From positions 150,783,259 to 150,847,258 of the forward strand of contig CATIUR010000003.1 in assembly GCA_949592205.1 (NCBI GenBank): 64,000 nt of DNA, written 5' to 3'. Each line of letters opens with the position of its first letter. Within the stretch, counting starts at the first letter, position 1. The notes beneath the pieces were generated by a model. That model was not told the DNA's origin. It saw only the letters and a list, made by a program, of their open reading frames with translations, and did no database searches. This DNA is from Helichrysum umbraculigerum. Lineage: Eukaryota; Streptophyta; Magnoliopsida; Asterales; Asteraceae. The position numbers and the translations under genes were made by a program. This document shows, piece by piece, positions 1-12,022 of this stretch.

Positions 1-394
1 TACAAATGGGAAATCAAAGAAGGTACTTAAAGTTACAAAATTATATTTTATTGAATTATAGTAATTTTGATCTCATTTAAGCTTTCCGCATACTTTCAGC
101 CACTGAAAACATATGAATCAGCAACATATACATTAAAGATTAATCGTCGATGCTTTATCCATAAGCTGCTATTCTGAGAATTTACTTTAAATGAGAAGCT
201 CGCTTTGTGGATAGTTACTCTTTTTTATTATAATTTCATTAGTTATGCTTTGTTTATTTATTAAAATTAGTTGCATTTCACCATGATTCGGCTTAACAGT
301 TGGGGAAGCCGTTCCACGTGGTTCAAATGAGCAGACTTTTCATTAAGGCGAACACCATATTGTAAATGGAGTGGTTGTTGGTCAGAATGACTAT

Positions 395-628
395 AGATGG
401 CTATGATTTCAAAAACTAATTAAGGATTTAGAGGTGCAACATGTGTACATTGCTTGCATGAATCATGTTCATTAGTTGCTGCATAACAATACCATCTCAT
501 ATAATCATCATGTTGTACAATGAATTGAATGGCAGGTTGGGGTGGAAAAAATGCATAAGCACATCAACTATGTATTGTTTATGGATGATGATGTTACGCT
601 GCATCTTGGGTCTATTGGAGCTCTCTCA
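395..628 (+). pseudogene. Ceramide glucosyltransferase fragment, frameshifted
   Basis: Ceramide glucosyltransferase makes glucosylceramide from UDP-glucose and ceramide in the ER/Golgi. Only a fragment of its GT-A catalytic region is visible. At 551-628 the + strand reads MHKHINYVLFMDDDVTLHLG followed by SIGALS, which matches the plant enzyme's segment around its first aspartate motif (DDD, with the family's YVLFLDDDVRLHPG pattern). Just upstream, in another frame, lie LNGRLGWKK (the family has NQLIGVEKM here) and, near 400-450, KLIKDLEVQHVY. These pieces are joined only by frame changes, for example at the A-run at 546-551. No convincing downstream exon was found. I read it as a decayed gene fragment. 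The family assignment is from remembered motif similarity. Confidence 0.55.
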
Positions 629-644
629 CAATTATGCTGATTCT

Positions 645-3600
645 TCCTCCCATCTAAGATGGTACTTAGTTCCTGAAATTCTATTATATTCTTTTCTGTA
701 CGAGATCTTATTTGTCTTTACTTGGTATAAAATTTATGTACATTTCCCCTGCTTGAGCTACCACTCGGAATGTTAAGAAGTTACTATATTTATGAATATC
801 ACATGATATTGCCTTTACCCACCATAGCTATCTGATATTCTTTGTATTTATATATATTGTATGTGGAATTTTTGACCATTACTTATGAATCAGCCAATTA
901 ATTATTATAAACTTAGAGGGGAACAAGCTGTTAAATGGGGTGAATGACCCCTAAAGTTGTTGTTAATGCATACAACACCTAAATTGCTTTAGATTTTAAT
1001 TTTTTCTTTTAGATACCTTTTTGAAATCACAACTCACACATCAATAGTTATAACGCATAACTACTCATGTATTGGATCCCTCATATGGTCACCAAATTAG
1101 ACTTTGTTTGTTTCATTTGGGGTTGCCTTCATAATGATTATCTGATTAGTGATCTATTTAGACATGGATAGGAAAAAAAATTCATTATGCTTTTCAATCG
1201 ATTTCCTACCTTCTGTAAGATTATTGCTTACAAAATACAATGCTTACAAAATAAGAATAGAATTTTCAGACCTGCATTTGTTGAACAGATTTTAATGATC
1301 ATAAAAAGTTCTAACAAATCAGTTATATGTTCTACTCGATCTTCGCAGTCCCTTGATCACCTGCAATGGAAAGAGATGAGTGAGATCCACGTGACATTGC
1401 ACAAGTAAAAAAACTATGGAGGTAAATGAGAGTATGCACTTAATAGTTTATCCATGCTTTTACCAGGTGTGCCATTTTTGACCCATTTTTTTATGAATGG
1501 GCCGTTTGGGTTGTGTTCTATATTCAATGGGTGAAATAAAAAAAACTTATATATCTAAAATAGGAACGGGTCAATTAAATCGAACATGTTGAAAGTTTCT
1601 CGAAGTGTTTTTTTAAAGCATACGACTTTCTGAAGCGTTTTATTCAAATATTTGGACTATAGTTGTAACTATAATCAGCCCAACCTGACCGCCATGTTTA
1701 ACCCAAACTAAAAAGTAATGTTTTGAACCGTTGCCATATATTTGAACAGTATGATCTTAACTCATAAATTTCTTGTCTCCACTACCTTTAATTAGTAAAG
1801 TTACTGATTTTTACACTTATTTATTACGTTCTGGTTATTTATCTCTTTGTGTGTGCGTATGTGTCTGGATCCTTGCATCCCCTACCTTTTGTTAGTAAAA
1901 TTTATCAAGGTGCACATGACTTATTCAAGTTTGCCAACTTGATTTTATACATATATAATTTTTAACTATGCTGTAACTTTGATTGGTGTTGTAATGGTAG
2001 CTTGACTGTTTGAGTTGGCATCACTGATTACTTGAGTTGGGTCTATACTCGAAGTAAAGCATTGTTTTGTCAAAAAGGAGTGCAGTCAAGATATTACAAA
2101 GATTGGATTGCTACATGAGAACATGATTTAAGACATCACAAAAGACTATTGTGATAGTTTGCTTAGAATTCTACAAAAAAAAGTTGGTTTTCTTTCAATT
2201 TAATGGTGGAAAAGCGTATCAAGTATACTTATAATGGTCACACCTACTATTTCCCCCAGTTTTTAGAGGCTTATCTAAGCATATTGAGCTTGAACCCATG
2301 CAATTCTGGCGCTTAATGTTATTCATGAATCAGGTTAGCTAAATTCTATCATTTTTATTGACTTCATAATCTTTTTAGTGTTTTTACATGCTTGAACCCA
2401 TGCACACAACTGGATTTAATGTCCAGGTAGAATATCCCCTAAAACGTGCCTACAGAGACTGGAGTAATATACATATTTTAACATTAACTTGAAAATATTA
2501 GTGACATATACCCATTTATCAATTCATCTACTGTATGATTGACAACTTATCTTACCAACAGATTGATACAATGTATTACTTCTACCACACTTTTTCTAAA
2601 TAAAGGTACAAGTGATGGATTTGTTGGTATAGCTGCAGTTTCTCTTGCAAGATTTCCGCTGATTCATATTATCACTAGGTATGGACTATAGATTTTATTT
2701 TATTATGCTGCATATTGACTTAGCAAAGTTTCAATGGTATGTATTTTACCTCCAAGTTTGTGTACTCATGAGATGTCTATGTAACTTTTGTTTGTGCATT
2801 TTACAACCAGATGTATTCCTTTAATGAATTAGTATGAGATAAAACTCAACACAAATTAAAAATGACATGTTTTTACCCAAACCCATCCTTCAAACTTATT
2901 AACTCGCTAAACCCTGCCACATGGGCATTTGTATTAGTAAAACCTTCTTCTTTTTGTGCTCACAAATGTTCATGGTACAATTAGCAGTTTCAAATTCCGT
3001 GTCAAAAAAAAAATATCTTGTGCGGCTTAAAAGTTTCATCTTTGTGTATGTGTGCAAGAGATGAAGTACTGAAATCTCTCAAATATATACATATGCACCT
3101 TCTATATAAGCACCGAAAATTATATATAAGTTCTATTTGTTCGGTCACTAAATATTAGAGTACAAAACTGGATTCTTGGCCTAAAATGGCAAAAGTTTGC
3201 AAAGACAAACTGGAAATGAGAGTGTTGACCGGGCCCAATTACAAGTGTATTTCATGACACCTAAGACTATTGTTTTTATTAATGATTTCTTTTTGTTTTT
3301 TTCTTTTAGGTAATGTGTGCATTAGTAAGTAGTTTTTTTCATCACGTATTTTTTCATCCTATGCTATTCAGAGTTTACATAGTTTCAGCTTTTTTCTGAC
3401 GTTCTTCATTAAATATGCGTAGTATTTGATCCAACTCCAGTAAATCATACCGTGACTATCAAATTCTCATCATTTTAACACTAACAATCACAACCTCTTT
3501 TACCATTCCTCATTCTATCGTATATTTGAAAAGTGTATTATGAATAAACAATCATTTATTACAATGTAAGCAAGCAATTATTTAATATAAGTTTCAATTT

Positions 3601-3990
3601 TTTTTCCAAATAAACAGAGAAAATACATACTACCTATTGATTATTGATTAATATACTATAATGGACATCTACAAATCTACAATATCTAGGGTAACATTAT
3701 TAAATAATGAATACACGTTTTCGATTACTCTAACTTCGACATTTTTTCCAAAAGTAAATAAATATATAATATAAATTTTGTAGTAAAATTATATGGTAAT
3801 ATGTGAATTCGAGGATCAAACATTCACGTTATAAGTTTTTATTTTAGTTTTTAGTTTAATGTAAGCGCACAAATATGACATTAAAATTAACCAAGCTTAT
3901 TCATGTTTCAATTGTTTTCGTTTTCAATTGTACTTGATTCTATTTATACATATCTATAAATCGATCTATCATTTCATTCTAATAAGCATA
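645..3990. other. Non-coding AT-rich stretch, no gene recognised
   Basis: Short open frames only, without recognisable protein motifs. Around 2600-2680 there is a short open segment (GFVGIAAVSLARFPLIH) that I could not assign. No terminal repeats or target duplications were recognised here. Confidence 0.5.
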
Positions 3991-4067
3991 TATGTGTGAG
4001 GTACAATCATAAGGTACAATTAAGCTACAACATTATATAAAAATTTGTATTAAAAAATTTGTTGTAG

Positions 4068-4094
4068 CCCGCGAATTCGCGGGTTATGATCTAG
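4068..4094 (+). mobile_element. Helitron 3' end (hairpin plus CTAG)
   Basis: A perfect palindromic hairpin (CCCGCGAATTCGCGGG, 4068-4083) is followed a few bases later by CTAG at 4091-4094 and a T. This is the standard Helitron 3' terminus, which inserts between A and T. The matching 5' TC end was not found, so the element's length is unknown. Confidence 0.6.
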
Positions 4095-4499
4095 TTGGTA
4101 TAAAAATATAGTACTATATATTATTGGAGATACTTTTAGGCAGTTGCGGAGCTAGAAATAATTTAAGAAGTTGCAAAGAAAAATTTACGTACATAAGTTA
4201 TGACTAAAACAAATTTAAATTGTAGGATTTTCACAACCTAGTCCTCCACACTATCATATCATAAGTCTATATTGTATCTAGCAATTTAGGTCTTCAATTA
4301 TTTTTCCCTTATAAAAAACTGGACGTACTATGCTAACGAGGGAGTTTTGGGCTTAAAGTATTTAACTTGGGCCTTCGTTAAATAGATGGATCTAATCAGT
4401 GGCGGTAGCAAGATGTGGACAGTGTGGGTTGTTGCCCACACAAATATTTTGGTAACAAGGGTTAAATATGTATTAAGTCGAAAAAATTAAAATCTGCCC

Positions 4500-4570
4500 A
4501 CCCAGCGCAACGGTCTGCATCCCTTCTTTTTACTAACTGGTCACAAGTTCAATTCCTGGCAATAGCTTTT
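4500..4570 (+). mobile_element. Possible SINE fragment
   Basis: The stretch has a weak pol III box A-like sequence (GCGCAACGGTCTG) followed about 40 bases later by a box B-like sequence (GTTCAATTCCTGG). No target duplication was seen. Confidence 0.3.
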
Positions 4571-5025
4571 TTATCTTTTATCTTTTCTCTATTTTATTTT
4601 TCCTCTTATTTCATTTTTCTTTTCATTTATTATTTTTCTTTCCAATTCTTTAACTCTAAAATATGGTACCATTACAAAAACAATTCCATTTTCTTTTCTT
4701 ATTTCACCTTTCTTCCATTCATCATATATTTAACTATAAAATGATGCTTTCAATGTTATTACATTTATCATCTCCAATTTTAAATTAACTAACGGTGTTA
4801 GAACAACTACATGTTCTCTTACTTCTTTAATAATCTATTTGAACACCCCATGTATATAAACACGGGTTAAAAGCTAAGAATTAAATATAGATAAGATCTT
4901 TCACGTATAATCATCATGATATGATAACGGTGATATTTTTCATATACCTTACTTTATATCAATTATCATTTGATGATACACAATTTATAATTGGGATGAA
5001 TGTTTATATGTACTTAAACAAATAC

Positions 5026-5222
5026 TCTCTCTGTCCCAGTTAAAATGTCTCCTTTGACTATACACATAATTTTAGAATTTCCCACTAACTTTACTTTTCA
5101 CCAATCAAATAACATATATACCCACTAAAATATCTTTTGATTGATTATAAGTTGAAAGTGAACACTTACTTGGGACAAACCAAATTAGTAATGAGGATAC
5201 TTGAAGTGGGACGAAGGGAGTG
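5026..5222. mobile_element. Stowaway-like MITE
   Basis: The ends are TACTCTCTCTGTCCCAG and, inverted, a CACTCCCTTCGTCCCA form. These match the CTCCCTCCGTCCC terminal repeat of Stowaway (Tc1/mariner) MITEs. The body is about 200 bp and AT-rich with no coding capacity. The right end abuts a TAA microsatellite, so the TA target duplication cannot be verified. Confidence 0.65.
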
Positions 5223-5223
5223 T

Positions 5224-5290
<67 letters not shown>

Positions 5291-5308
5291 TAATAATAAT
5301 AATAATTT
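5224..5308. repeat. (TAA)n microsatellite
   Basis: About 28 TAA/AAT units with one interruption (ACAATAATAA). It immediately follows the right end of the Stowaway-like MITE. Confidence 0.95.
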
Positions 5309-5976
5309 AAAACGAATAGCTTTCGATTAGAACAATAATACTATTTTTTATTAGAGTTAATTGTTTGAAAGTATATTAAACTTTACACGTTTTATTTTTG
5401 TATGTGACAAACTTTAAAAACTTCTATTGTATTGTATGTACATTTTCCTTTTTGACACATTAAAAAAAAGTTTCATTTTTTATTGAAAAGAGTACGTCCC
5501 ATTCAATAGTAAAAAAATCAAAGTATAATACACCTTGAAATAATAAACCCTTTTGATTAATTATTCTCATAAAGGGTTTTCCTCTTTTTTTCAAACATTC
5601 ATTGTCAGCAACAACAAACCTTTCAATTCGACATCTTCTCACAATCAATTTCAAAACCAGTTTGAAGCTATAGTAAAAATTTCAATAGATTTTACACATG
5701 GTTTTACTCTTATTGTGTTTTCTAATCAAATATCAAACTTTTTAGCACAATTACAAGGGTCTTAATCCGTTTATTCGGTCTGTAACTTATGTGTTTATAT
5801 GAGCAACACATAAGTTACAGACACTAACATCAAAATGACATCAACTAGATACCGATTACATATTCTACTATAACTAGTTTCAAATTTCTTTGTTGCTTCA
5901 TTCAAAGCATATAAAACGTCAGAACTTTATCATACACTCCATACTTAAAAACAAAGAAATATACATTCAACGCCTT

Positions 5977-6004
5977 CGTGTATATACACGGGTTTGAAAT
6001 CTAG
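5977..6004 (+). mobile_element. Helitron 3' end (hairpin plus CTAG)
   Basis: The palindrome CGTGTATATACACG (5977-5990) is followed by CTAG at 6001-6004 and then T. It is the CCGTGTATA...ACACGG variant that recurs in this window. Confidence 0.5.
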
Positions 6005-6234
6005 TAAACTTATATAAAAACTAATATTGGGTTTTAATCATGTGTAACGATTGGGTTATATTAAAATAGTAAAAAAAACAAATAATTGCAAAAAAAATCC
6101 GCAAAATATATAAAAATCATAGGAAGCATCTGCTACTCTTTGCTACAAAATTTCTCTGCCCCTGCTTTTAGGTACTAATATAAACACTCATCATTTTAAA
6201 ATGTTAACCAATAGAAATAATTTTGTGAGGAGAA

Positions 6235-6490
6235 TGGGAGTTGAACTCAAATGGTAATTTTCTTAACCAATTAAGCTATTATGTATATCTCAATTGTAGT
6301 ATTTTCCCCTTTAATTTATATATACGTTTTGTTTTCTTTTCTTCAAATCACAAAAACACCTACTAATTATATCAGTTCAACAATTAATATTAAGAGACAA
6401 TGGTCTTTTTCAAACTTAAAGCTTAACCAATTAAGCTACTCGTATATCTCAATTGAAATATTTTCCCCTTGCATTTATATATAACATTAT
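6235..6490. repeat. Imperfect direct repeat with a SINE-like remnant
   Basis: The segment CTTAACCAATTAAGCTA followed by TATATCTCAATTG and ATTTTCCCC occurs at about 6262-6335 and again at about 6420-6485. Read on the minus strand, the first copy plus the preceding bases (GAGTTCAACTCCC as box B, TAGCTTAATTGGTTAAG as box A) resembles the head of a tRNA-derived SINE. Confidence 0.4.
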
Positions 6491-6498
6491 ATTATATA

Positions 6499-6528
6499 CT
6501 AGATTTTAAACCCGTGTATAAACACGGG
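6499..6528 (-). mobile_element. Helitron 3' end, minus orientation
   Basis: CTAG at 6499-6502, preceded by A, is followed by a 7-bp-stem hairpin CCCGTGT..ACACGGG (6511-6528). Reversed, this gives hairpin, short spacer and CTAG|T, a Helitron 3' terminus for an element lying to the right. Confidence 0.6.
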
Positions 6529-6585
6529 CCTTTTAAGACAACTATATATCACAATTAAATTTAAGGTATGTCATCAATTGAATTG

Positions 6586-6884
6586 TAAATTGCAAAAGTA
6601 ACCACTTGCCTAGATGGCCCAGTGGTAGGATCTTCCCCAGGCTTCCTAGAGGTCAGGGGTTCGATCCTACCCTGGGTAAACATTTAGCATGTTAGGTACC
6701 GCCACCGCAAATTCACAGGGCACACCCGGGTTCGAGTCCGATAAAGGACTGCCGATATAATTTCGTGGACTAAATGTGGCCAGGTGTTTTGCCGGACAGA
6801 TGTCTCTTGCGGGTGGGACGCTGCGGATCTCAAAGAGATCCGGGGTCAGGGGTACCCTCCAACTACCCCTAAATTGCAAAAGTA
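6586..6884 (+). mobile_element. tRNA-derived SINE with 15-bp target duplication
   Basis: The body (6601-6869) begins with pol III boxes. Box A is in TAGATGGCCCAGTGGTAGG and box B in GGGGTTCGATCCTACC, the spacing of a tRNA promoter. The body continues about 200 bases beyond the tRNA-like head into a 3' region unrelated to tRNA, so this is not a tRNA gene. It is flanked by a perfect 15-bp direct repeat, TAAATTGCAAAAGTA, at 6586-6600 and 6870-6884. The duplication is undamaged, which suggests a fairly recent insertion. Confidence 0.88.
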
Positions 6885-7202
6885 TATGATTTTTCCTTTC
6901 TATCTCTTTCCATTAATTCTACAATTATTCTAACATTTTATAATAAAATTATTGTATTATTTAAGTAAAATAAATAAATAATTATATTAAGATAAATATT
7001 GATTTATCTTTCCTACTTTCTTTCAAACCAATACCCATTACCAAACAACAAACAAATACAATCATATATATTTTTGTGGTACCTCTTTGTATGTTATATT
7101 TGTCATGACATTTTTAGGGTGATTATGTTTGCCACAAATCAATTTAATAAGTCTTATTTCTTTATCACTTGTGAAATTAATACATGGCAACATTGTTGTC
7201 AT

Positions 7203-7203
<1 letters not shown>

Positions 7204-7266
<63 letters not shown>
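7204..7266. repeat. (AT)n microsatellite
   Basis: An uninterrupted run of about 31 AT units. No gene is seen between 6890 and 7860. Confidence 0.95.
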
Positions 7267-7268
<2 letters not shown>

Positions 7269-7864
7269 AATTGAACATGAACTTTGAAACGTATAAGTTG
7301 AGCACTTTTTCGTTATCACCCGTGTGTTAGATAGCAACAATGTTGTTATCGGTATAGATCGATTTGAACATGTACTTTGAAATTTATGATTGTTATATAA
7401 ATAAAGTGTGGTTAATTTCGGACGTATGCTTCAAATGTTAATTAAGATTAAGTAAGAGGATGTTTAGAACCATACTATAGTTGTTAAATTATGCAAGACG
7501 ATCAAAATGATATTAGAAACACCACTTAAACCGTTACATATATTAAAGAAAAACCCCGTTGATTTATAGTTTATATATGGTTTTTAATAATACTAAAATT
7601 ATTATTATTATACATCGTGTTGATTATTAAAAGTACTTATTAATAGGAGAGACATAATAGGAAAGGTATTATTAAAGTTCTTTATTCAAAACTTTCACAT
7701 CTCTATAACCACCAACATGTATGAAATCCGAGTAAGGCAACTCCTAAAAAGATTTCTAGTCTAAACTAATAAGCTGATTATAAGCAAACAACAACAACAA
7801 ATATAAGCTCCCTATTCACTAAAATCTTTTTTATGGCATTAAGTTTGAACTTAAGATGACTATT

Positions 7865-8263
7865 TCTATTATTATATATTATTTGACATCGAGTTAGCTT
7901 CCACACGATTCAAATAAGGCCTTAATTTCACAATGAGGATAATGAAAACAAATTTAAAGAATACTTTTTTTAATTTAAAGATTTTGAAGAAAATAATGAT
8001 GTTAAAAGAACCATTTGTAAAGACGTCATCTACCCACACTAATTTCCTCAAAATGCATATCTCAATTTTTATTGATATTATCTCCGTCTCATTTTAAATG
8101 TCCACATTACTATTTTGGTCTGTCCCAAATAAATGTCAACTTTCATATTTTAACAGGTCAAAAGAGATTTTAGTGAGTAAATATAATATTTGATTAGTGA
8201 ATATTGTAGTTAATGGAGATTTTTTAAAATGTTTGTATTTTCAAAGTGGACACTTTAACTGAT
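7865..8263. repeat. Direct repeat unit A, first copy
   Basis: A 399-bp segment repeated almost perfectly at 8638-9036; the only differences seen were a few substitutions and one indel in a T run. Its right half is a Stowaway-like MITE. It forms half of an A-B-A-B(inverted) arrangement. Confidence 0.9.
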
Positions 8264-8277
8264 GGAGGAAGTAGTAG
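8080..8277. mobile_element. Stowaway-like MITE
   Basis: The left end is TCTCCGTCTCATTTTAAATG and the inverted right end is CTTCCTCCATCAGTTAAAGTG. Both resemble CTCCGTCTCATTTTAAGTG-type Stowaway termini. The body is about 198 bp and AT-rich. The copy inside the second A unit lost its right end at the junction with the inverted B unit (about 9036). Confidence 0.6.
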
Positions 8278-8294
8278 ATAATAAAGGTTTATTG

Positions 8295-8640
8295 AAATCT
8301 ATCAAGATTATAGAATCCGGATGAATTCAAATGGGGCCTAAACTTTTTCAATGTGTTGGCAAGTATTTTTTTATGACCGATTTAAATTATAAAATGGTGA
8401 GCTGTCAGATAAAAATTTACACGTGGCAGTTTATTATAATGTATGTGGCATTTTAAAAATTAAAAAGCGGCTAAAAAATCAAAATGACCAGTTGCTCCGG
8501 TCACTCAAGAGTATATTCCCTAACTCGAATTTTCATTAATGTTTGTTACCTACCAGAGTAATAAATTGGGTTCGTACCCTAACTCGGTAAAAAAATAAAG
8601 TTTTTTACCTATCTGCATCATTAACCCTTTCAACTAATCT
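8295..8640. repeat. Inverted repeat arm B, left
   Basis: An arm of about 346 bp. Its reverse complement lies at 9040-9387, with only a few differences (for example GCGGC versus GAGGC near 8467). The two arms enclose the second copy of unit A. Confidence 0.9.
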
Positions 8641-9036
8641 ATTATTATATATTATTTGACATCGAGTTAGCTTCCACACGATTCAAATAAGGCCTTAATT
8701 TCACAATGAGGATAATGAAAACAAATTTAAAGAATACTTTTTTTAATTTAAAGATTTTGAAGAAAATAATGATGTTAAAAGAACCATTTGTAAAGACGTC
8801 ATCTACCCACACTAATTTCCTCAAAATGCATATCTCAATTTTTATTGATATTATCTTCGTCTCATTTTAAATGTCCACATTACTATTTTGGTCTGTCCCA
8901 AATAAATGTCAACTTTCATATTTTAACAGGTCAAAAGAGATTTTAGTGAGTAAATATAATATTTGATTAGTGAATATTGTAGTTAATGAAGATTTTTTTA
9001 AAATGTTTGTATTTTCAAAGTGGACACTTTAACTGA
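8638..9036. repeat. Direct repeat unit A, second copy
   Basis: The second copy of the 399-bp unit, sitting as the loop between the B arms. Its internal MITE is cut at the junction with the right arm. Confidence 0.9.
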
Positions 9037-9039
9037 TAG

Positions 9040-9387
9040 ATTAGTTGAAAGGGTTAATGATGCAGATAGGTAAAAAACTTTATTTTTTTACCGAGTTAGG
9101 GTACGAACCCAATTTATTACTCTGGTAGGTAACAAACATTAATGAAAATTCGAGTTAGGGAATATACTCTTGAGTGACCGGAGCAACTGGTCATTTTGAT
9201 TTTTTAGCCTCTTTTTAATTTTTAAAATGCCACATACATTATAATAAACTGCCACGTGTAAATTTTTATCTGACAGCTCACCATTTTATAATTTAAATCG
9301 GTCATAAAAAAATACTTGCCAACACATTGAAAAAGTTTAGGCCCCATTTGAATTCATCCGGATTCTATAATCTTGATAGATTTCAAT
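9040..9387. repeat. Inverted repeat arm B, right
   Basis: The reverse complement of 8295-8640. A transcript through 8295-9387 could fold into a stem of about 345 bp. Confidence 0.9.
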
Positions 9388-10080
9388 TATTTTAAAAATA
9401 ATTTGCGAATCAAACGGGGTCTTAGGCAATAATTTATTCTCAGAATTGATATTAAACCATAGATATATATAGAATTAGTTATCTTTCACATTAACATAAT
9501 CATTAAGTGTTATAGTTTATTTATCTCATTAATGTTACTTACATAAGTAAGATACTCCGTATAATAGTAATAATTAATTAAATATATTAGATAAATATAT
9601 ATTAAATTTTGTATTTGGATAAAGTTTGAATGAGTATATAAACAACGTGTACGTGATATTAGTTGTTCTCAAAATATGGATAAGCAAAGTTTTAGGAATT
9701 GAAAATCAAATTCATTTAGTTTGTAGATATACTAATTCTTTTTAAAAATTATATTTTTAAAAAAGAATAATTTAATTAGTTCGTAGATATATTATAAAAA
9801 AAATTGATTAGCAAAGTTTTAGGAAAATAGATGAATTTCGTTGGTTAATTGAAAGTTTATTGAAATCAAATAATTTGATTGGTTAATAGGCACCAATTTT
9901 TCAACAAATTGAAGTAGTAAAAGTTTTCTTTTATTAATATTTAGATTAGATAGTAGTTTTATATCTCACAAATAGATAAAGCGAATACCGTTTATAACAA
10001 TTCAACAATTATTAAAGAATAATTGCTTATGTATATATAACATTGATAATGATAATTATTTGGATAAAGGTGTCGATATG

Positions 10081-10305
10081 TAGTGTAGAAGACCAATTAG
10101 GCGTAGCTTAAGTGGTATTGTCACCGCAAATGTTCAGACCTCACATGTGTGACCCACAGGTCAGAGGTTCGAATATGTGCCTCAGCAAATGGGGATTTGC
10201 CCGGCGTTAATGCTCCTTGCGAGTGAAGTGAACGTGTGCAATTGAAATATGGTATGGGGATCAGTGGTACCTTACGAATTACCTTTTTTACGTGGTGTAC
10301 GAAGA
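10081..10305 (+). mobile_element. tRNA-derived SINE
   Basis: Box A-like GGCGTAGCTTAAGTGG and box B-like CAGAGGTTCGAATATG lie at pol III spacing. The element ends in a short T run. It is flanked by an imperfect duplication (GTAGTGTAGAAGA type at about 10081-10092 and GTGGTGTACGAAGA at 10292-10305). The body is about 10093-10291. Confidence 0.7.
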
Positions 10306-10727
10306 ATTTTGAAGGCTAATTATAAGGAACTTAATAAGTGTACTTTAAAATGTTTTCTTTATTTCCGGAGTTGTATACCTTTTTCCTTATCTTACTCAAT
10401 TAGATCCATGGTTTAAGTATGTTGTAGTAGATTTAGTTAATAGTTAAACACGTTATTATTATAAAAGGTTAAAAACGTAAGGTTCATTATTTTTAAGTTG
10501 ATTTAACACAAAATCAAAAAATATTGCGAATCTAAATCGTTTGACCCCATAAATCAACAATTGATATGGCATGTGCGTCAAAATGAATTTTGACCTTATA
10601 ACCTTATCAATAAAAAAACATTTATCTTACTTACTTACTATACTCTTAAAACAAATTAAACACAACTGGGCCGTCACAACCAGGTTTTGTGGGTTGGGCC
10701 GGTACCGGTCTCGTACCGAGACTGATG

Positions 10728-11093
10728 GTTAGAGATAGTCGTGAACAAAACCGGGTTTCGGGCCTACCCGACCCGTACCCGGAACCCGAACCGGGTTTTA
10801 GTCAAAGGGAGAAAAACCGGTTTGTTGACCTACCCGACCCGACCCGAACCGGGTTTTTGACCCACGAATACCGGTTTTTAAACCGGGTTTTTCCGGGTTT
10901 TCCAACCCGACCCGCTTCCTACCCGGTCCCAACCCGATTGTGAGATCCGAAAACCCAAACCGGTTCCGTACCCGGCGGGTACGAAAAAAACCCGAACCTG
11001 GTTCAAAAAAACCGGTTTTTTCCGGGTTCGGTTCCGGGTTTTTTTTCGGGTTCGGTTCCGGGTTCTGGTTTTTTGTTCATGCCTAGTTAGAGA
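10728..11093. mobile_element. hAT-like non-autonomous element with 8-bp duplication
   Basis: The element spans 10736-11085 (350 bp). Its termini are TAGTCGTGAACAAAA and, inverted, TAGGCATGAACAAAA. A perfect 8-bp direct repeat GTTAGAGA flanks it at 10728-10735 and 11086-11093, the size made by hAT transposases. The whole interior is made of CCGGGTT/AACCCGG words in both orientations, like the subterminal motif arrays of hAT elements, and is GC-rich against its surroundings. An open frame runs through it only because of this composition. Confidence 0.82.
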
Positions 11094-11529
11094 TGGTTCA
11101 CCTTTTTTTGTTAGACTAAAAAAGTGTCACATGTATGTATGGATGAAACATGGGAACTTTACAAGTTACAACTCCCAATAAGGTTTTGATGCTATTATGT
11201 GTTTGTGTGTTTTTTAATAATTTATAATGAATAAATAATAGTAAACAATAAAACAAACATTAGAAAGAAAAGCATCTTATTTTCCGTGTCATTTCAGCTT
11301 AGAAAGTGGAAAAATGCATGAGAAGAAGAAGAAAGAAGAAGAAGAGAATCAGCATGGATAGAGGAAAAAAGTTCGTGTTTTCCATGTTCTTTTACAAAGA
11401 TTCCAATACTGAAATTTTGACTATGGATTGGAGTTCTGTTTTTTCCTTTGGTTTCTCCGATGTCTTAAGATTCCCATCTTAACCCTGTCCTTTAACCAAT
11501 TAAATAACCATTAAAATAATAATAGGAGG

Positions 11530-11645
11530 ATCATCCGGCTTATGACTTAGTGGTACGTGAAAAATTCACCACTTAAGTTGTGAGTTTAAGCATCGTAGGA
11601 GGCATATGTGTATATATGTGCGATGTACATATATCAAATGTATGT
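11530..11645 (+). mobile_element. Degenerate tRNA-derived SINE
   Basis: Box A-like GGCTTATGACTTAGTGGTAC and box B-like GTGAGTTTAAGCATC lie at tRNA-like spacing, followed by a tail of ATGTGTATATATG words. No clear target duplication. Confidence 0.45.
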
Positions 11646-11926
11646 TGTTGAAGATAAAATATGTATCATTGCTTTTATATTGATTTTGTTTGCTTATTTT
11701 ATTTTATTTTTACTATATGATATTTAAAATTGAAAATTAGATAAAAGGCACTTTCAACTAAAAGCATAATCATAAAAAGAAAACATACATAAAGATCATT
11801 AAACACCTTTAAAAAAAAAATATTATTGTATTAAATCGTAGGAACTAGTAGTCTTATAATTACTGTCTACATGAAGATATTTTTTACTTCACTTCATATA
11901 ATTTAATAAAGTTTCCAATGAAAATA

Positions 11927-12022
11927 GGGCAAATAGCCCAAAAGGGGAATATTAATGTCAAAAATTACCAATTGGGGGAATATTAACATTCACATAACCC
12001 AAAAAGGATCCTTAATTCAATT
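11927..12022 (+). repeat. MULE left terminal inverted repeat
   Basis: 96 bp; pairs with 17237-17332 with one mismatch (T versus C in the GGGGAATATT/GGGGAACATT stretch). It lies 210 bp upstream of the GRF gene start and probably carries its promoter, as MuDR TIRs do. The promoter role is inference. Confidence 0.93.

Noticed and set aside
790..3990. CRISPR arrays, operons or bacterial-type signals
   Set aside because: Nothing of the kind is seen here or elsewhere; the whole window is plant nuclear in character.
5105..5290. Open frame encoding a poly-leucine protein
   Set aside because: It is a translation of the TAA microsatellite and part of a MITE.
6601..6680. tRNA gene
   Set aside because: Pol III boxes are present, but the unit continues about 200 bp and has a 15-bp target duplication, so it is a SINE. 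The same applies at 19900-19979 and 39300-39362.
10689..10943. Proline-rich 84-codon frame
   Set aside because: It comes from the CCGGGTT word array of the hAT-like element and crosses its border.
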